Part shown: in pieces, positions 33,148 to 44,705 of the stretch | Position numbering within the stretch: position 1 is the first letter of the stretch | Layout: every line of letters starts with the position of its first letter | Assembly (NCBI GenBank): GCA_008000375.1 | Contig: SMOI01000162.1 | Span: forward strand, 1-63,432 | Length of the DNA: 63,432 nt | From: Poteriospumella lacustris | Lineage: Eukaryota; Sar; Chrysophyceae; Chromulinales; Dinobryaceae | Direction: 5' to 3' | The notes under the pieces: generated by a model | Databases searched by the model: none | What the model was told of the DNA's origin: nothing | What the model saw: the letters and a program-made list of their open reading frames with translations, nothing else | Program-made: the position numbers and the translations under genes

Positions 33148-33742
33148 TGTCGTCCTTGAATTGTCACAGTGTGGAAAAGAAATGTGGTGAAAGCTGATCC
33201 ATGTAGGCGATTTGAAGGCTCATCCACACTCAGAACCATTTGAATTTTGAGGAAGCGGCAAACCGCTTGAAAATCATCCAATTCAAAGTATTATCCTCGA
33301 TGCAATCCCTTCAGAAATTACCGATGAACCCATTTCTTTGGCAGCACATCGTGTGTGCGTAAATAGCAATGAAGGTTGGCACAGTTTCAGTTTTGCGTCA
33401 AGAACGAATTTTGCGTCAATCATAGAAAGTTGTTAAGAACTCGAAGTCCGAAGTGATGAACCGAACCATGATGAAGTGGAGGAGATGAAGAATCAACCGC
33501 AGCAGACGGACACACGAAGAACTCGCGAGTTGCTTGCTGGAGAGCACTCTCCACTCAGCAGACAGCAAGACAAGACAAGACAGACTCTATCGAAATCAGG
33601 CCTGCTGTTGGTGAATCCATCACGATTTGATCGATCTTGAATTGATTTGCGATTCATTGATCGACCGAGACCCGAGACCGACTGTCTTCCATCGAAGGAC
33701 ACGGTACACAAATTATTGTAAAGAACTGTACAATAGTTTAAA
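33148..33742. promoter_or_regulatory. upstream region of proteasome alpha-5 copy 1
   Basis: No gene. Its proximal part (about 33590-33742) is homologous to the region upstream of the inverted copy (36012-36135) but has many indels and substitutions, in contrast with the identical gene bodies. Confidence 0.45.
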
Positions 33743-34719
33743 ATGTACCTAACGAGAAGCGAATACGACCGGGGAGTGAACACCTTCTCACCAGAAGGAC
33801 GGTAAGTACGACGACATTGTGTGCAGCAATGTAAATCGCGTATTAATACAGAAAAATGAATTGTGCACAGTTTGTTTCAGGTGGAGTATGCTATCGAGGC
33901 TGTGAAGTTGGGCTCAACTGCAGTGGGAATTCAAACGCGAGAAGGAGTCGTCTTGGCGATTGAGAAGCGCTTGACATCAGCATTACTGGAGCCATCTTCG
34001 GTGGAGAAAGTCCTGGAAATCGACAGTCATATTGGTGCAGCCTTTTCTGGTTTGATTGGAGGTAAAGCCATTTTCGGAGTTCTTCTGTATGTCGCTTCCA
34101 ATGCTAACGCGACCTTCATCGTTTTTCCGTTTGTTTTCTTCTTGTCGCAGATGCCCGAACATTGGTTGATCACGCTCGCATTGAGTCGCAAAATCATCGC
34201 TTTACATTCGACGAGGTAAGCAAGTCTTACTGTATGGTGCTCTTCGTCAACCTGAACACTGATCATGTCGTTCGTCATTCAATGCAGCCCATCGGTGTCG
34301 AGGCATTGACACAATCCGTGTGCGACTTGGCCTTAGGCTTCGGCGAGGGCCGAAAGAATGATGACGAACCGAAGATGAGTCGTCCGTTCGGTGTGGCTCT
34401 GCTGTTTGCCGGTTGGGACAAGATTCAAGGCCCGCAGCTGTTTTTCTCGGACCCCTCTGGAACATATTTCCAGTTCAAGGCCAAGGCCATTGGCGCTGGT
34501 TCCGAGGGCGCCCAGATCACCCTACAAGAGAAATACCGAGACGACATGACCCTGGAGAATGCTGAAGACCTGGCCCTCGAGATCTTGAAGCAAGTCATGG
34601 AAGACAAGCTGACGGGCGTGAACATCGAAGTCGCTGCGGTCACGAGCCAAGGCTACCATCTGTACACAGCGACGGAGATATCCGCTTCCATTCAGCGAAT
34701 GTCTCTGCGCACTGCTTAA
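33743..34719 (+). CDS. PSMA5: proteasome subunit alpha type-5, copy 1
   Basis: 248 aa in four exons: 33743-33801, 33871-34061, 34151-34215, 34288-34719 (introns 69, 89 and 72 bp, all GT-AG and frame-consistent). The product begins [20 protein letters not shown] and continues [20 protein letters not shown], the signature of alpha-5 (Pup2/PSMA5). [15 protein letters not shown] follows near residue 140. It is a ring subunit of the 20S proteasome in cytosol and nucleus. A second copy in opposite orientation lies at 35035-36011, identical at protein level including introns read in other frames. Confidence 0.93.
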
Positions 34720-35034
34720 GGATTAAGATGTACTATATTGCAAATAAGATCGCCGCTAATAACATTGTAAAATTGAAATCAACGAACTTACAACCAATAA
34801 AAGCGACATCGAATATGTCAGCTGGTGGATACCATTGTCCTCAAGAACTATTCGCAGTTGGTTGGCTTTGGGATTTGCGTTGGTCATCGTTGCATCTCAT
34901 CTACTCTTGGTCAATGCGTAGTCTGTCCTTTTTTGAATTGTCACCGACACGATAAAAGTGAATTGTTGCCATTAGTAAAGAGTGGATTAGTATTGACAAT
35001 GTTATTATGTGCGATTCATTACAACATCCGATCT
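34720..35034. other. spacer between convergent alpha-5 copies
   Basis: 315 bp, the centre of a large inverted repeat. The two 3' sides are clearly related only in short strings (for example AATAACATTGT) and have otherwise diverged. No gene. Confidence 0.5.
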
Positions 35035-36011
35035 TTAAGCTGTGCGCAGAGACATCCGCTGGATGGAAGCGGATATCTCCGTCGCTGTGTACAGATGGTA
35101 GCCTTGGCTCGTGACCGCAGCGACTTCGATGTTCACGCCCGTCAGCTTGTCTTCCATGACTTGCTTCAAGATCTCGAGGGCCAGGTCTTCAGCATTCTCC
35201 AGGGTCATGTCGTCTCGGTATTTCTCTTGTAGGGTGATCTGGGCGCCCTCGGAACCAGCGCCAATGGCCTTGGCCTTGAACTGGAAATATGTTCCAGAGG
35301 GGTCCGAGAAAAACAGCTGCGGGCCTTGAATCTTGTCCCAACCGGCAAACAGCAGAGCCACACCGAACGGACGACTCATCTTCGGTTCGTCATCATTCTT
35401 TCGGCCCTCGCCGAAGCCTAAGGCCAAGTCGCACACGGATTGTGTCAATGCCTCGACACCGATGGGCTGCATTGAATGACGAACGACATGATCAGTGTTC
35501 AGGTTGACGAAGAGCACCATACAGTAAGACTTGCTTACCTCGTCGAATGTAAAGCGATGATTTTGCGACTCAATGCGAGCGTGATCAACCAATGTTCGGG
35601 CATCTGCGACAAGAAGAAAACAAACGGAAAAACGATGAAGGTCGCGTTAGCATTGGAAGCGACATACAGAAGAACTCCGAAAATGGCTTTACCTCCAATC
35701 AAACCAGAAAAGGCTGCACCAATATGACTGTCGATTTCCAGGACTTTCTCCACCGAAGATGGCTCCAGTAATGCTGATGTCAAGCGCTTCTCAATCGCCA
35801 AGACGACTCCTTCTCGCGTTTGAATTCCCACTGCAGTTGAGCCCAACTTCACAGCCTCGATAGCATACTCCACCTGAAACAAACTGTGCACAATTCATTT
35901 TTCTGTATTAATACGCGATTTACATTGCTGCACACAATGTCGTCGTACTTACCGTCCTTCTGGTGAGAAGGTGTTCACTCCCCGGTCGTATTCGCTTCTC
36001 GTTAGGTACAT
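35035..36011 (-). CDS. PSMA5: proteasome subunit alpha type-5, copy 2 (inverted)
   Basis: Mirror of copy 1: exons 35953-36011, 35693-35883, 35539-35603 and 35035-35466. Protein as copy 1, 248 aa. Introns that I compared directly are identical, and exon and intron lengths match exactly (position sum 69754). The last ~25 coding bases differ only at synonymous sites (for example CAGCGA/CAGCGG), and upstream and downstream DNA diverges. Both copies look functional. This pattern points to gene conversion rather than a fresh duplication. Confidence 0.93.
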
Positions 36012-36419
36012 TTTAAACTATTGTACAGTTCTTTACGATAATGTATGTTCCTTCAGTCGGTCGATCAATGAATCGCAACTCAAGTCAAGATCGATCGTGA
36101 TGGATCAGCAGCAGCGCCTGATTTCGATAGAGTCAAGTGGAAGTCGCTGTGGACAAGATTTCCCAGACACCCACATTCCCAATCAATCCTAAACTCCCAA
36201 ACTCAAAAAGCGCACATTCAGTCTGGGGAATGACGACAAGTGACTTTGTTGTCGGCATTGGCAACGTCTCGACAAACGACTTGTGGCGTCGCCCATGGCG
36301 GTGATGAGAGAAAGGTCGCTGATGCCGACAGCGGTCACCTTTCTTTGATTCTTACCGTGTGTATGTGTTGGCTCACTTCCTTCATTTCGTATTCGTCTGT
36401 TTAAACTTGATTCCCAGTC
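36012..36419. promoter_or_regulatory. divergent region between alpha-5 copy 2 and bL25 copy 1
   Basis: About 400 bp with no gene. Presumably both promoters. Confidence 0.35.
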
Positions 36420-37198
36420 ATGAGCTGCACCGTGTGGCGACGAGCCTTTTCTTCATATCCACAACTCACCGGCGTGGTGAGAACCTACAAGGACTCTGGC
36501 TCGAAGATGAGTCGGTCGCTGCGCCAACGTACGACGCTTTATATTCGATATTTGCACCTCCCATGGGATTGCTGATTGATTTGTTGCTTGGGTCATTGTA
36601 TCTTCAGAGAACCGCTTGCCCGGAGTGATTTACGGTGTCGATGATGACAAGAACGTTCTGAAGGTTATGGTAACGGTGGACACAAAGGAAGTTAAGAAGC
36701 AGATCCGCACATTGGGTCGCTCATTCGAAAACACAATTCACGAGATCGCCGTGCCCATCGAAGGCAAGCCAGAGCCGCTGAAGTTCCAAGTTGTTCCACG
36801 CACCACTCAGTTCTGCGCACGTAAGTCTCCAGTTGTGTTGCCGTTCATGTCTATTCGTGCTGTAATCCTTTGTTCTTCGTGATACAGTTACCTTGGAGCC
36901 GCTGTGCGTCAATTATTTGCGCTACAGACCTGGCACGAGAGTCAGCATACCGCTGGCTTTCATCAACCAGGATCGCAGTGCTGACTTGAAGCGTGGCTCG
37001 TTCATCACTCGCGTGAATAAGTTCATCGATTGTGTGTGCGACGAAGAAATCCCAGCTCAGCTCGAAATAGACGTGTCGGACGCCGCTCCAGGCCAAGTGT
37101 ACCGACTCAACAACATTAATTTCCCACCTAAAGTACGCCCGGCGAAGACGGTTCCTCCTGATTTTGTGGCGGCCATCGTGAAGTCTCCAAGAGGCTAA
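36420..37198 (+). CDS. mitochondrial ribosomal protein bL25 (CTC/TL5 type), copy 1
   Basis: 210 aa in three exons: 36420-36528, 36608-36820, 36888-37198 (introns 79 and 67 bp). A short basic, Ser/Arg-rich leader (MSCTVWRRAFSSYPQLTGVV) looks mitochondrial. The core NRLPGVIYGVDDDKNVLKVM matches the bL25 start (RLPGVIYG), and the C-terminal beta domain has VYRLNNINFPP and PPDFVAAIV, as in CTC-type L25. bL25 binds 5S rRNA in bacterial-type large subunits. An inverted second copy follows at 37576-38354. Confidence 0.82.
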
Positions 37199-37575
37199 AC
37201 GCTGTAAATTTATCAATTTTTATTTCGTTTCTAATACACTTCTCTGTTATGAGTTTGAAGGTTCGGTGAAAAAAGTGGAGTGAGTTGGGTGTCGTTGAGA
37301 AAATTACTTGTGTGCATTCGCCGGCGATGGTTGATTCACGCATTTGGTGCGTTTTGCTGATTGAGGAATCGCCTACGTAACGACAATGGCAGCAATAATA
37401 TTCTTGAATGACATGTGTTTCGGAGAAATCGAAAACTTAAATCGTGAGACGGCTGCCTTTCCTTTGTACTGGTACCACTCTTTGGCCTCCTGCTTCTTCT
37501 CTCGACAAACTCAAAACACAGTTTCTCCGAACCTCAAGTGTATTCTCAAACAATTATAAGATAAATTTACAGCGT
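37199..37575. other. spacer between convergent bL25 copies
   Basis: 377 bp. Identity between the arms continues only 10-20 bases past the stop (GCTGTAAATTTATC) and then stops abruptly. No gene. Confidence 0.5.
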
Positions 37576-38354
37576 TTAGCCTCTTGGAGACTTCACGATG
37601 GCCGCCACAAAATCAGGAGGAACCGTCTTCGCCGGGCGTACTTTAGGTGGGAAATTAATGTTGTTGAGTCGGTACACTTGGCCTGGAGCGGCGTCCGACA
37701 CGTCTATTTCGAGCTGAGCTGGGATTTCTTCGTCGCACACACAATCGATGAACTTATTCACGCGAGTGATGAACGAGCCACGCTTCAAGTCAGCACTGCG
37801 ATCCTGGTTGATGAAAGCCAGCGGTATGCTGACTCTCGTGCCAGGTCTGTAGCGCAAATAATTGACGCACAGCGGCTCCAAGGTAACTGTATCACGAAGA
37901 ACAAAGGATTACAGCACGAATAGACATGAACGGCAACACAACTGGAGACTTACGTGCGCAGAACTGAGTGGTGCGTGGAACAACTTGGAACTTCAGCGGC
38001 TCTGGCTTGCCTTCGATGGGCACGGCGATCTCGTGAATTGTGTTTTCGAATGAGCGACCCAATGTGCGGATCTGCTTCTTAACTTCCTTTGTGTCCACCG
38101 TTACCATAACCTTCAGAACGTTCTTGTCATCATCGACACCGTAAATCACTCCGGGCAAGCGGTTCTCTGAAGATACAATGACCCAAGCAACAAATCAATC
38201 AGCAATCCCATGGGAGGTGCAAATATCGAATATAAAGCGTCGTACGTTGGCGCAGCGACCGACTCATCTTCGAGCCAGAGTCCTTGTAGGTTCTCACCAC
38301 ACCGGTGAGTTGTGGATATGAAGAAAAGGCTCGTCGCCACACGGTGCTGCTCAT
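37576..38354 (-). CDS. mitochondrial ribosomal protein bL25, copy 2 (inverted)
   Basis: Exons 38246-38354, 37954-38166 and 37576-37886, exactly mirroring copy 1 (position sum 74774). Differences are confined to the first ~60 coding bases (codon 3 Cys versus Ser; one synonymous change); the rest, including introns, appears identical. Together with the alpha-5 pair this makes two consecutive inverted gene pairs. Both copies look intact. Confidence 0.82.
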
Positions 38355-38811
38355 GACTGGGAAGAATACTGGTTCAAACGAAATGAAGCAAGTTTACACA
38401 CCCGATAGTTAGACTTGTTATCATGGGTCAGCTCATTTTCGTTGACGAGACGAGATGGAGATCGATGCAGACAGCAGACAGCAGACAGCAGACTGGGTGT
38501 GTGTGTGGCGTGATCACTGCTGCGCACCGCGTCCAGCATGTCACTTGTCGGAAGTCACTTGTCACTGCCTCGACGGGCAGACATCAGGTGCAGTCTCGAT
38601 CACTTCGGAGTAGGTATGCGTATGTGCTGCACTTCATGGATTAGCACGTACTAAGGACATGAGTCCCTTTGATAACTTAGTTGTTTACAAAGAAACTGGC
38701 CCACTCCCAGAGTCAACAAAGACTGCCTCTCCTGTGTGCAAAAAGAACTACGACAGCCTAATGCCATCGACAACAATACAACACGTCAGTATCCTAGCCC
38801 ATCGTTGCGCA
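38355..38811. other. intergenic with a (CAGACAG)n run
   Basis: Contains a short CAGACAG tandem run near 38466-38492. No gene seen. Confidence 0.5.
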
Positions 38812-40455
38812 TTATACCTTCTCCACAGCGCGGAAGAAATCCACAAGCGTATTCATGTAGGTAGGGGCATCATGAATATCGTTGTGACCTGCCGTTGGGA
38901 AGGAAACATATTCGATGGGATGCAGACCATTCTTTGGTTCTCCTGCGATCAATGCTAGCTCCGTAAAATTGGATGCTTGATAAAATCCACCTGCGATGGC
39001 TTGATGAAGAAGACGCTCAGAGTTGTCTGGGGTAATTTGACCATCCTGAGCACCGTGCATGAGTAGCACCGGAGCGCCCAAATATGCGATTTTGTCTTCG
39101 TTGGCGTAGAAAATGCGCATGCTTTTCATCCTAAATGTATATGTACACACATGATTTAACGGCAACGTAAGAAAAGGGAAGACGAAAGGCAAACACAAGG
39201 TGTGTCGTGCAACGTACAAAAGATGGGTGATGAATGGGAAGACACGTAACGGTGCGCCAACGGGATGAGTCATCGCCGCCCGTGGGGCGGTGGCAAACGG
39301 GGCATCGTAAATCACACCTTGGATGGTGCCAGGGCGATAGGCATTTAATCGTAAGGCGACTTCCGAGACAATGCCACTGCCTAAGGATTGACCATAGAGG
39401 TATATCTTCGGGGTAGTGCGCTGGAGGCACACCTCTGTCTGTTGAGAGAGTCGGGCACTGTCCGACTTCGTCACCTCGCCATATAATTTCTTCAACTGCG
39501 TGATTTGACTTGATACCGAGTCAGCAGATCCACTCCCACGAGGTGGCATAGGTCGATAAAATGGGAGCAAAGACAACAGCGACTCCAACGCAGAACTGTC
39601 CGACGTCAGCCCCTGTGAGGGATCGGAATCCGTGTTGGCGTCATCGTCTGCCCAGCCATGATCAGAGGAGGTGTACACCGGGGGAAATGTCTCTCTGGAG
39701 ACGCAATTGAATCGCTCGAGGACCCATTGAACGGCCGCGAGCCCATCCAAATACGTTCCCTCTTCCGTGGGCCACCCTTGCGAATCACCAAAGCCGCGGT
39801 AATCGAAGGTGATCACATGTGAATTCATGAAATAAGACATCTGCTTGATCGCATGCAATCGAAATGGTGCGGCGCGAGTCGCGGCATTGCCGTGAAAGTA
39901 GATGAGAACGCGGTCGGATTCCTGCAGCAACTGGTCGTAGTTGACGCTCTGGCTTGCATCACCTGCGCTTCCCCAGTGCCGCAAATGCGCGGGCAATAAA
40001 TGATATCCTTTCAAAACCATGCCGTCTTTGGTGGTCATGCGAATGTTTCGGGCGTGTGACAAACCGAAGCGATGCAAATTCGTCAGGTCGCCAAAGGGGA
40101 AACGAATGAAATTCAGATACAACAGCAACGACTGTGCAAACGGCGACAACGCCAAGATGAAACAAATGATGAAATACGATATGCCCGATACAATAATGAA
40201 TCGGTTCCAATTGAAGCCTTTCGATGCCTTCAGACTACCGATGCCACCATCGCCATGCCCAGTCGTCTGAGATACCTGATCACGTAAGATCACAATCTTG
40301 ATCGCTTTGGTTGGATCTGGACCTTTCGCACCTCTATTACTCGAAGAAGCGTTGGATGGTGGAACATTAACTGTGGAAGGATAAGAAGATCCTGCATTGA
40401 CTATCTTGCGACTATTCCGATCGCCTGACCGAGACGAGGACGACGAATTTCCCAT
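38812..40455 (-). CDS. ABHD12/ABHD13-type membrane alpha/beta-hydrolase
   Basis: About 547 aa if unspliced, from ATG 40455 (MGNSSSSSRSG), an N-myristoylation-type start. One hydrophobic anchor (about 90-125: FIIVSGISYFIICFILALSP). Catalytic motifs: LIYFHGNAA, nucleophile GQSLGSG, Asp in HGAQDGQITPDN, His in TAGHNDIH. ABHD12-like enzymes cleave lysophospholipids and monoacylglycerols at the ER. A probable intron (about 39130-39225, GTACGT...TTTAG), whose length keeps the frame open, would remove a Cys/Phe-rich stretch and join THLL to MKSMRIFYANED. Acidic insertion with DSDPSQ near 275. Confidence 0.8.
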   Translation of the reverse strand: MGNSSSSSRSGDRNSRKIVNAGSSYPSTVNVPPSNASSSNRGAKGPDPTKAIKIVILRDQVSQTTGHGDGGIGSLKASKGFNWNRFIIVSGISYFIICFILALSPFAQSLLLYLNFIRFPFGDLTNLHRFGLSHARNIRMTTKDGMVLKGYHLLPAHLRHWGSAGDASQSVNYDQLLQESDRVLIYFHGNAATRAAPFRLHAIKQMSYFMNSHVITFDYRGFGDSQGWPTEEGTYLDGLAAVQWVLERFNCVSRETFPPVYTSSDHGWADDDANTDSDPSQGLTSDSSALESLLSLLPFYRPMPPRGSGSADSVSSQITQLKKLYGEVTKSDSARLSQQTEVCLQRTTPKIYLYGQSLGSGIVSEVALRLNAYRPGTIQGVIYDAPFATAPRAAMTHPVGAPLRVFPFITHLLYVARHTLCLPFVFPFLTLPLNHVCTYTFRMKSMRIFYANEDKIAYLGAPVLLMHGAQDGQITPDNSERLLHQAIAGGFYQASNFTELALIAGEPKNGLHPIEYVSFPTAGHNDIHDAPTYMNTLVDFFRAVEKV

Positions 40456-40925
40456 TCTCAATCGTCGTTCCACCTGTTCACCTGACGCTGCTGCTCACCA
40501 GAAAAAAAAACCCAACAACTCTCTTTCCTTTATTTTCTCCAATCGGTATGCTAAGTTAGCCAGACGACAGTAGATGGTACAGTAGAACGAGAGATGATTC
40601 GGTGGCACTTCTCAAAAAAGAATTGAGCGACGATCTTCCGCCAAAAAATGTACAAACAAAACGTCTTTTCGATGTTTACTATACAGTATATAAATAGCTA
40701 ACTGATGTACATAGACAAGTAAGCCATCCAATCATTGTCAGTCATGAGTCGAGTCAATGAGAATGATGCTTCCTTTTTCACAGATATTGATTGCATCGTT
40801 TATCATTGTGACGCGTGGTAAACAAGAATAAGGTGACCTGGTTGTGAGCCATCGAAGCGAGACCCATTGCAAGCCATCCCGTACAACTATCGCATTCTTG
40901 CAAAACCACCTTCCCACTTCCCACG
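40456..40925. promoter_or_regulatory. divergent promoter region
   Basis: 470 bp between the ABHD12-like and methyltransferase genes; no ORF of interest. Confidence 0.3.
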
Positions 40926-42590
40926 ATGATGTTGCATCGCCAATTGCGGACACTGGACAAAGAGGACATCTACTTTGCACAGTTTTCCAAGAATATCACT
41001 TCTCAATGTGGGGAAGATGGCATTTTTGAAGTGTTGTTTCCAATGTTGCCACTGTCCGAGCCTCACCCGTACTGTGTGGACATCGGGGCCTGGGATGGCA
41101 AACATTTAAGCAATACCTACACCTTGTTGCACGAGAAAGGATGGGGTGGTTTATTGGTGGAAGCCAATGAAGATCGTTGTGCGGAAGCCAGAGCGTTGTA
41201 TGCGACAAACCCGAAAGTCACCTGTGTGAGTTCGTTGGTCTCGTTGACCGGTGACCAGTCGCTCATCAACACTCTCGAACAACATCAGGTGCCGTATGAT
41301 TTCGATTTCTTATGTATTGATGTGGATGGTGCGGATTATCATCTTTGGAAATCCATCGCCGGAGCATCGTCACCCAACGGTGACGGTACCGGTGAGGAGG
41401 CCACCACCACCACCACCACCGCCGCCGCAGGAAGCCACACTCACACTGGATTCCGACCGAAAGTCGTCTGCATCGAGTTCAATCCATCCATTCCTCACGA
41501 TGTCTTCTTCGTTCAAGCCCCCGATACCACCATTCATCAAGGATCGTCTCTGTTGGCGCTACAGGCCTTGGGACGTGACCTAGGCTACGTATTGGTGGCG
41601 GTGACCTTGTTCAACGGTATCTTCGTCCGTGACGATCTCCTGTCGTATCTACCTCCACACGTACGTTTCCCACAAGACTTGGATCGTATTCACGTGCCCA
41701 ACATGACCACGACCATGTTCCAAACGTACGACGGCGAGCTCAAGTACATCGGCGTGAAGAAACTCCTGTGGCACAAGGTCGCACTCAATGCGCAGTCGTT
41801 GCAAATCCTACCCACCAAACAGCGTATCTATCCCTTTGCACCGCCAAAGACGTCAATGTCGATGACCCCGCGTGCTGCTCCGACCGAGGAGCTCGTTCTT
41901 ACGGCGACACGGGTGGCGCAATGGTCGCTCGAGTCGCCGAGTGACATGTACGAACTGATGCGCCACTGGCTGTCCATGCCCTTGGCTCTCCTCTCGCCGG
42001 TGACCCTGGCTGTGTCCCGCGCATTCAACACCAAGTTGCAAGCACTGCGAGCCCTGACGATGGAGGAGGATCTGGAGCGCCGCGTGCTCGTCGGTCTCGT
42101 GGTCTACTGGTGCCAGTCGTTGTCGGCGACGTTGGACAAGGCCCAACAGAAAATCGACCCCCTCGTCGAAGATACTACGGCTACAACTGTTGCCTCTCCT
42201 TTTGATGGTATGGTGCGGGTGTTGGAGCATGCGTTATCACGCTTGGTGTCCCCGTTGACGGTCATGGCGCGTCGTCTTGGTAACGACGAGGAGAATCTCG
42301 CCAGCTGCCGAGCGGCAGTCAGTGGGTTGTGCCCCGTCTATCACCGCGTCGTCCAGTATTACTGGCGACAACAGCAACCCTTTGTGGTCGTTTCCATCGT
42401 CGATGCGGCATTGGCCACGTTGCACTTGTTGGAAACACCAGTCGACGACGTGACCGTGGAACGGACCGTGCAGACGCTGCAGAAGAAAGCGGAGCTGGCG
42501 GAGGCACAGCTGCGGCGGGCGTCGTCCGACGACGGGGCCGACGACATGGAGACCGCAGCACCAGCCGCGGACCATCCCGCTGTTCTGTGA
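40926..42590 (+). CDS. FkbM-like SAM-dependent methyltransferase domain protein
   Basis: 554 aa, single exon. QCGEDGIFEVLF then VDIGAWDGKHLSNT (about 51-64) is a glycine-rich SAM-binding loop; GLLVEANEDR and IDVDGADYHLW follow at the expected spacing for FkbM-family O-methyltransferases. A poly-Thr/Ala insertion occurs near 160-170. The C-terminal ~250 residues are helical, Ala/Leu-rich and unrecognised. Substrate unknown, often a sugar or polyketide hydroxyl in this family. The C-terminal region may be species-specific. Confidence 0.65.
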   Translation: MMLHRQLRTLDKEDIYFAQFSKNITSQCGEDGIFEVLFPMLPLSEPHPYCVDIGAWDGKHLSNTYTLLHEKGWGGLLVEANEDRCAEARALYATNPKVTCVSSLVSLTGDQSLINTLEQHQVPYDFDFLCIDVDGADYHLWKSIAGASSPNGDGTGEEATTTTTTAAAGSHTHTGFRPKVVCIEFNPSIPHDVFFVQAPDTTIHQGSSLLALQALGRDLGYVLVAVTLFNGIFVRDDLLSYLPPHVRFPQDLDRIHVPNMTTTMFQTYDGELKYIGVKKLLWHKVALNAQSLQILPTKQRIYPFAPPKTSMSMTPRAAPTEELVLTATRVAQWSLESPSDMYELMRHWLSMPLALLSPVTLAVSRAFNTKLQALRALTMEEDLERRVLVGLVVYWCQSLSATLDKAQQKIDPLVEDTTATTVASPFDGMVRVLEHALSRLVSPLTVMARRLGNDEENLASCRAAVSGLCPVYHRVVQYYWRQQQPFVVVSIVDAALATLHLLETPVDDVTVERTVQTLQKKAELAEAQLRRASSDDGADDMETAAPAADHPAVL

Positions 42591-43224
42591 GGTCCATCGG
42601 TGAGGTGCCTCGACGATGTGCAATGGCAATGGGCCCCGAACACGTGGGTAGAGTGGGGGGAGGGAGTGTGCGTGCAGCACAGTTGGGCGCCTGGTTACAC
42701 ACTACAACAACCACTGCTGTGTACTACTATTACTCCTACAACAACAAAGGGGGAGGGGGGGTAACTGACCCAGTGGACCCAGCATCGCGCGCGATCCTGA
42801 ACCACGTAGACGCGAGATGGGGGGGGGCGGGGGAAAACAAAACAGAGGCGAGGTGCACTGTGGCAACCGCTGCTGGAGGACTGGGACTGGGACTGGGAAG
42901 GACAACGGTCGTGCGTCTCGTGTGTCTCGTGCGGTGAGAACTGATACAGGAACTGAGAGGGGAATGTGGGTGTGGCCGTGTGTGCGCGTGTGTGTGTACG
43001 TGTGTCTCTACTGTAAAATAACGACAAAGCGAAACAAAAAGCACGTACAGGGCGCCACAACGACAACGACATCGACATCGACAACGACAACGACAACGAC
43101 AAAAACAAAGCAATACACTGGCGTAGTAGTGACTGAGAAGGTGAGAAGGGTAGTGGGTGGGACGTCAGGCCACGGCGCCCACTGGTGGGGCTTCTACTGC
43201 GGGCCACCCGCAGGCGAAAGGAAC
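42591..43224. repeat. low-complexity gap (GT-, G- and GACAAC-rich)
   Basis: Between convergent genes. Contains G-runs (for example 42750-42760, 42820-42830), GT-rich 42966-43010 and a GACATC/GACAAC hexamer array (43062-43107). ORFs here are compositional artefacts. Confidence 0.7.
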
Positions 43225-44356
43225 TTAAGGGGCTCCCAGTATGGAGAGTTTCCCATTCAACGTCGCCAAATAGCCCAAGAGCAAGGCGGGGAGGAGGGAA
43301 TACCGACAAAAGCGAAACCAACTCGATCGCTGGGGGTGCGCCAGACGTCGCTCCTGTCGCCGTTGTTGATACGCGTCCCAGTCTAACCACGAAATAGACT
43401 TGTCCTTCTTTCCGTGGGGGTGGCGATGGTGGTGTTGGTGGTGATGGTGGTGTGAATGATGATGGGACTGCTGCTTGAGGAAGCGCGACATCATCATGGC
43501 GCCGCGCAGGACCAGGGCCTCGATACAAGGATCTACCCGTACACGTACCAACCACAGACATACATCAATACATATGAAAACCCGTAGAGGGGGACAGGAA
43601 CTTACCCTTGGGTGCAATGAGCAATTGCAACGAGTAATGCACGTGCGACAAGTTGAAGATCAGTTGGGGGTGCGCGTTGTCTTCAAAAATCGGCAAATTG
43701 CTGGTCAATCCACCATCCATCACCCACATATTCCGAAAACGACGTAACCCCGCCTTTTCGGAGAGAATGGGAATGGTACTACTCGCCAAACAGGCTTCGT
43801 ACAGATCATCGTTGTTGTGGAATTCATTGATCACGTGACGTTTGAGGCCGGTCATCGTAACTTCGGTGATACAGATATGCAAACGATGATTGCATATTTC
43901 CCAGGAATTCTCCGGTAATCGTTGTTTCAACCAGGGAATGACGGATTCATATGCATCATGAATCGTCAAATGGGCACGATCTTGGCAGGCGTAATAGGTT
44001 TCAATCCAATCGTTGATGGTGATGCCCAATAGTAGAAACATAGCGGCCCAGGCACCCGCACTGGTACCGGCGGTACGACCGATTTTGATCCCACGGGCAT
44101 CCAATTCCTTCTGCAACACGACAGATGCTCCCGTGACGTAGTACCCTTTGAGTCCACCGCCGGAAATCACGAGATCCACCGTCTTTTCCTGCCGTGCACG
44201 AGCCCATTGACTGGTAGCGGTGGAACCATCCGTATCATCATCACCATCTTCAACATGTCCGTGAGACGACGCGATTTCATGCAATAATCGCTCACACAGG
44301 GCATGGGACCGGGTTGGCACTTGTTGATGAATCTCGATCTCTCCTTGTTTCACCAT
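43225..44356 (-). CDS. patatin-like phospholipase
   Basis: 352 aa in two exons: 43606-44356 and 43225-43532 (73-bp intron; joining gives AAG-GAT in frame). Motifs: oxyanion hole GGGLKG (about 88-93), nucleophile GTSAG (about 117-121) and DGG with catalytic Asp (about 212). The His-rich stretch (SHHHSHHHHHQHHH) near 285 and a C-terminal hydrophobic segment (FCRYSLLPALLLGYLA) suggest a membrane-anchored tail. Patatins hydrolyse acyl chains from phospholipids or galactolipids through a Ser-Asp dyad. Physiological substrate unknown. Confidence 0.85.
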
Positions 44357-44705
44357 TCTCGTTGCTTCAATCTAAACACGGTATATCCCCTGGCACTGTA
44401 TGGATTGTTTGAGGTTCCCGGGCCCGTTCGTATGTTCATGGTTCAGCAGACTTCATTCATTCAAGTTCAACATGTTTCCCATTTCGTTGGTTTGATTTGC
44501 TTTCATCGTCAACGGACGTTGATCGTGTGGTGACCGACACGTACCGCCCTGGGACCAACTTTGCTCATATCTACCCCACATTCAACCTTGGTTTAGTGCA
44601 ATGATGATGACTTGCGAAAAACGAAACGCCTCGGTAACTGACGATGGTCTACCCGATACGAAGTAACCAGGGCAAGAGCAGCCCATACGTAACAAATCGA
44701 TCTAT
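44357..44705. other. intergenic, no gene supported
   Basis: About 350 bp between the patatin start and the 3' end of the SGNH gene (both minus strand). Confidence 0.4.

Noticed and set aside
33863-34278. Separate small proteins predicted inside the alpha-5 genes
   Set aside because: They are exon-plus-intron read-through frames; the spliced model restores the full alpha-5 protein.
34720-37575. Inverted gene pairs as a simple assembly artefact
   Set aside because: An artefactual palindrome would be identical to its ends, but promoters, spacers and edge codons differ between arms. Long reads would still be the decisive test.
42695-43561. 288-aa Ser/Pro/Arg-rich ORF
   Set aside because: Antisense to the patatin 3' exon and to low-complexity DNA; composition follows GT/GA repeats.
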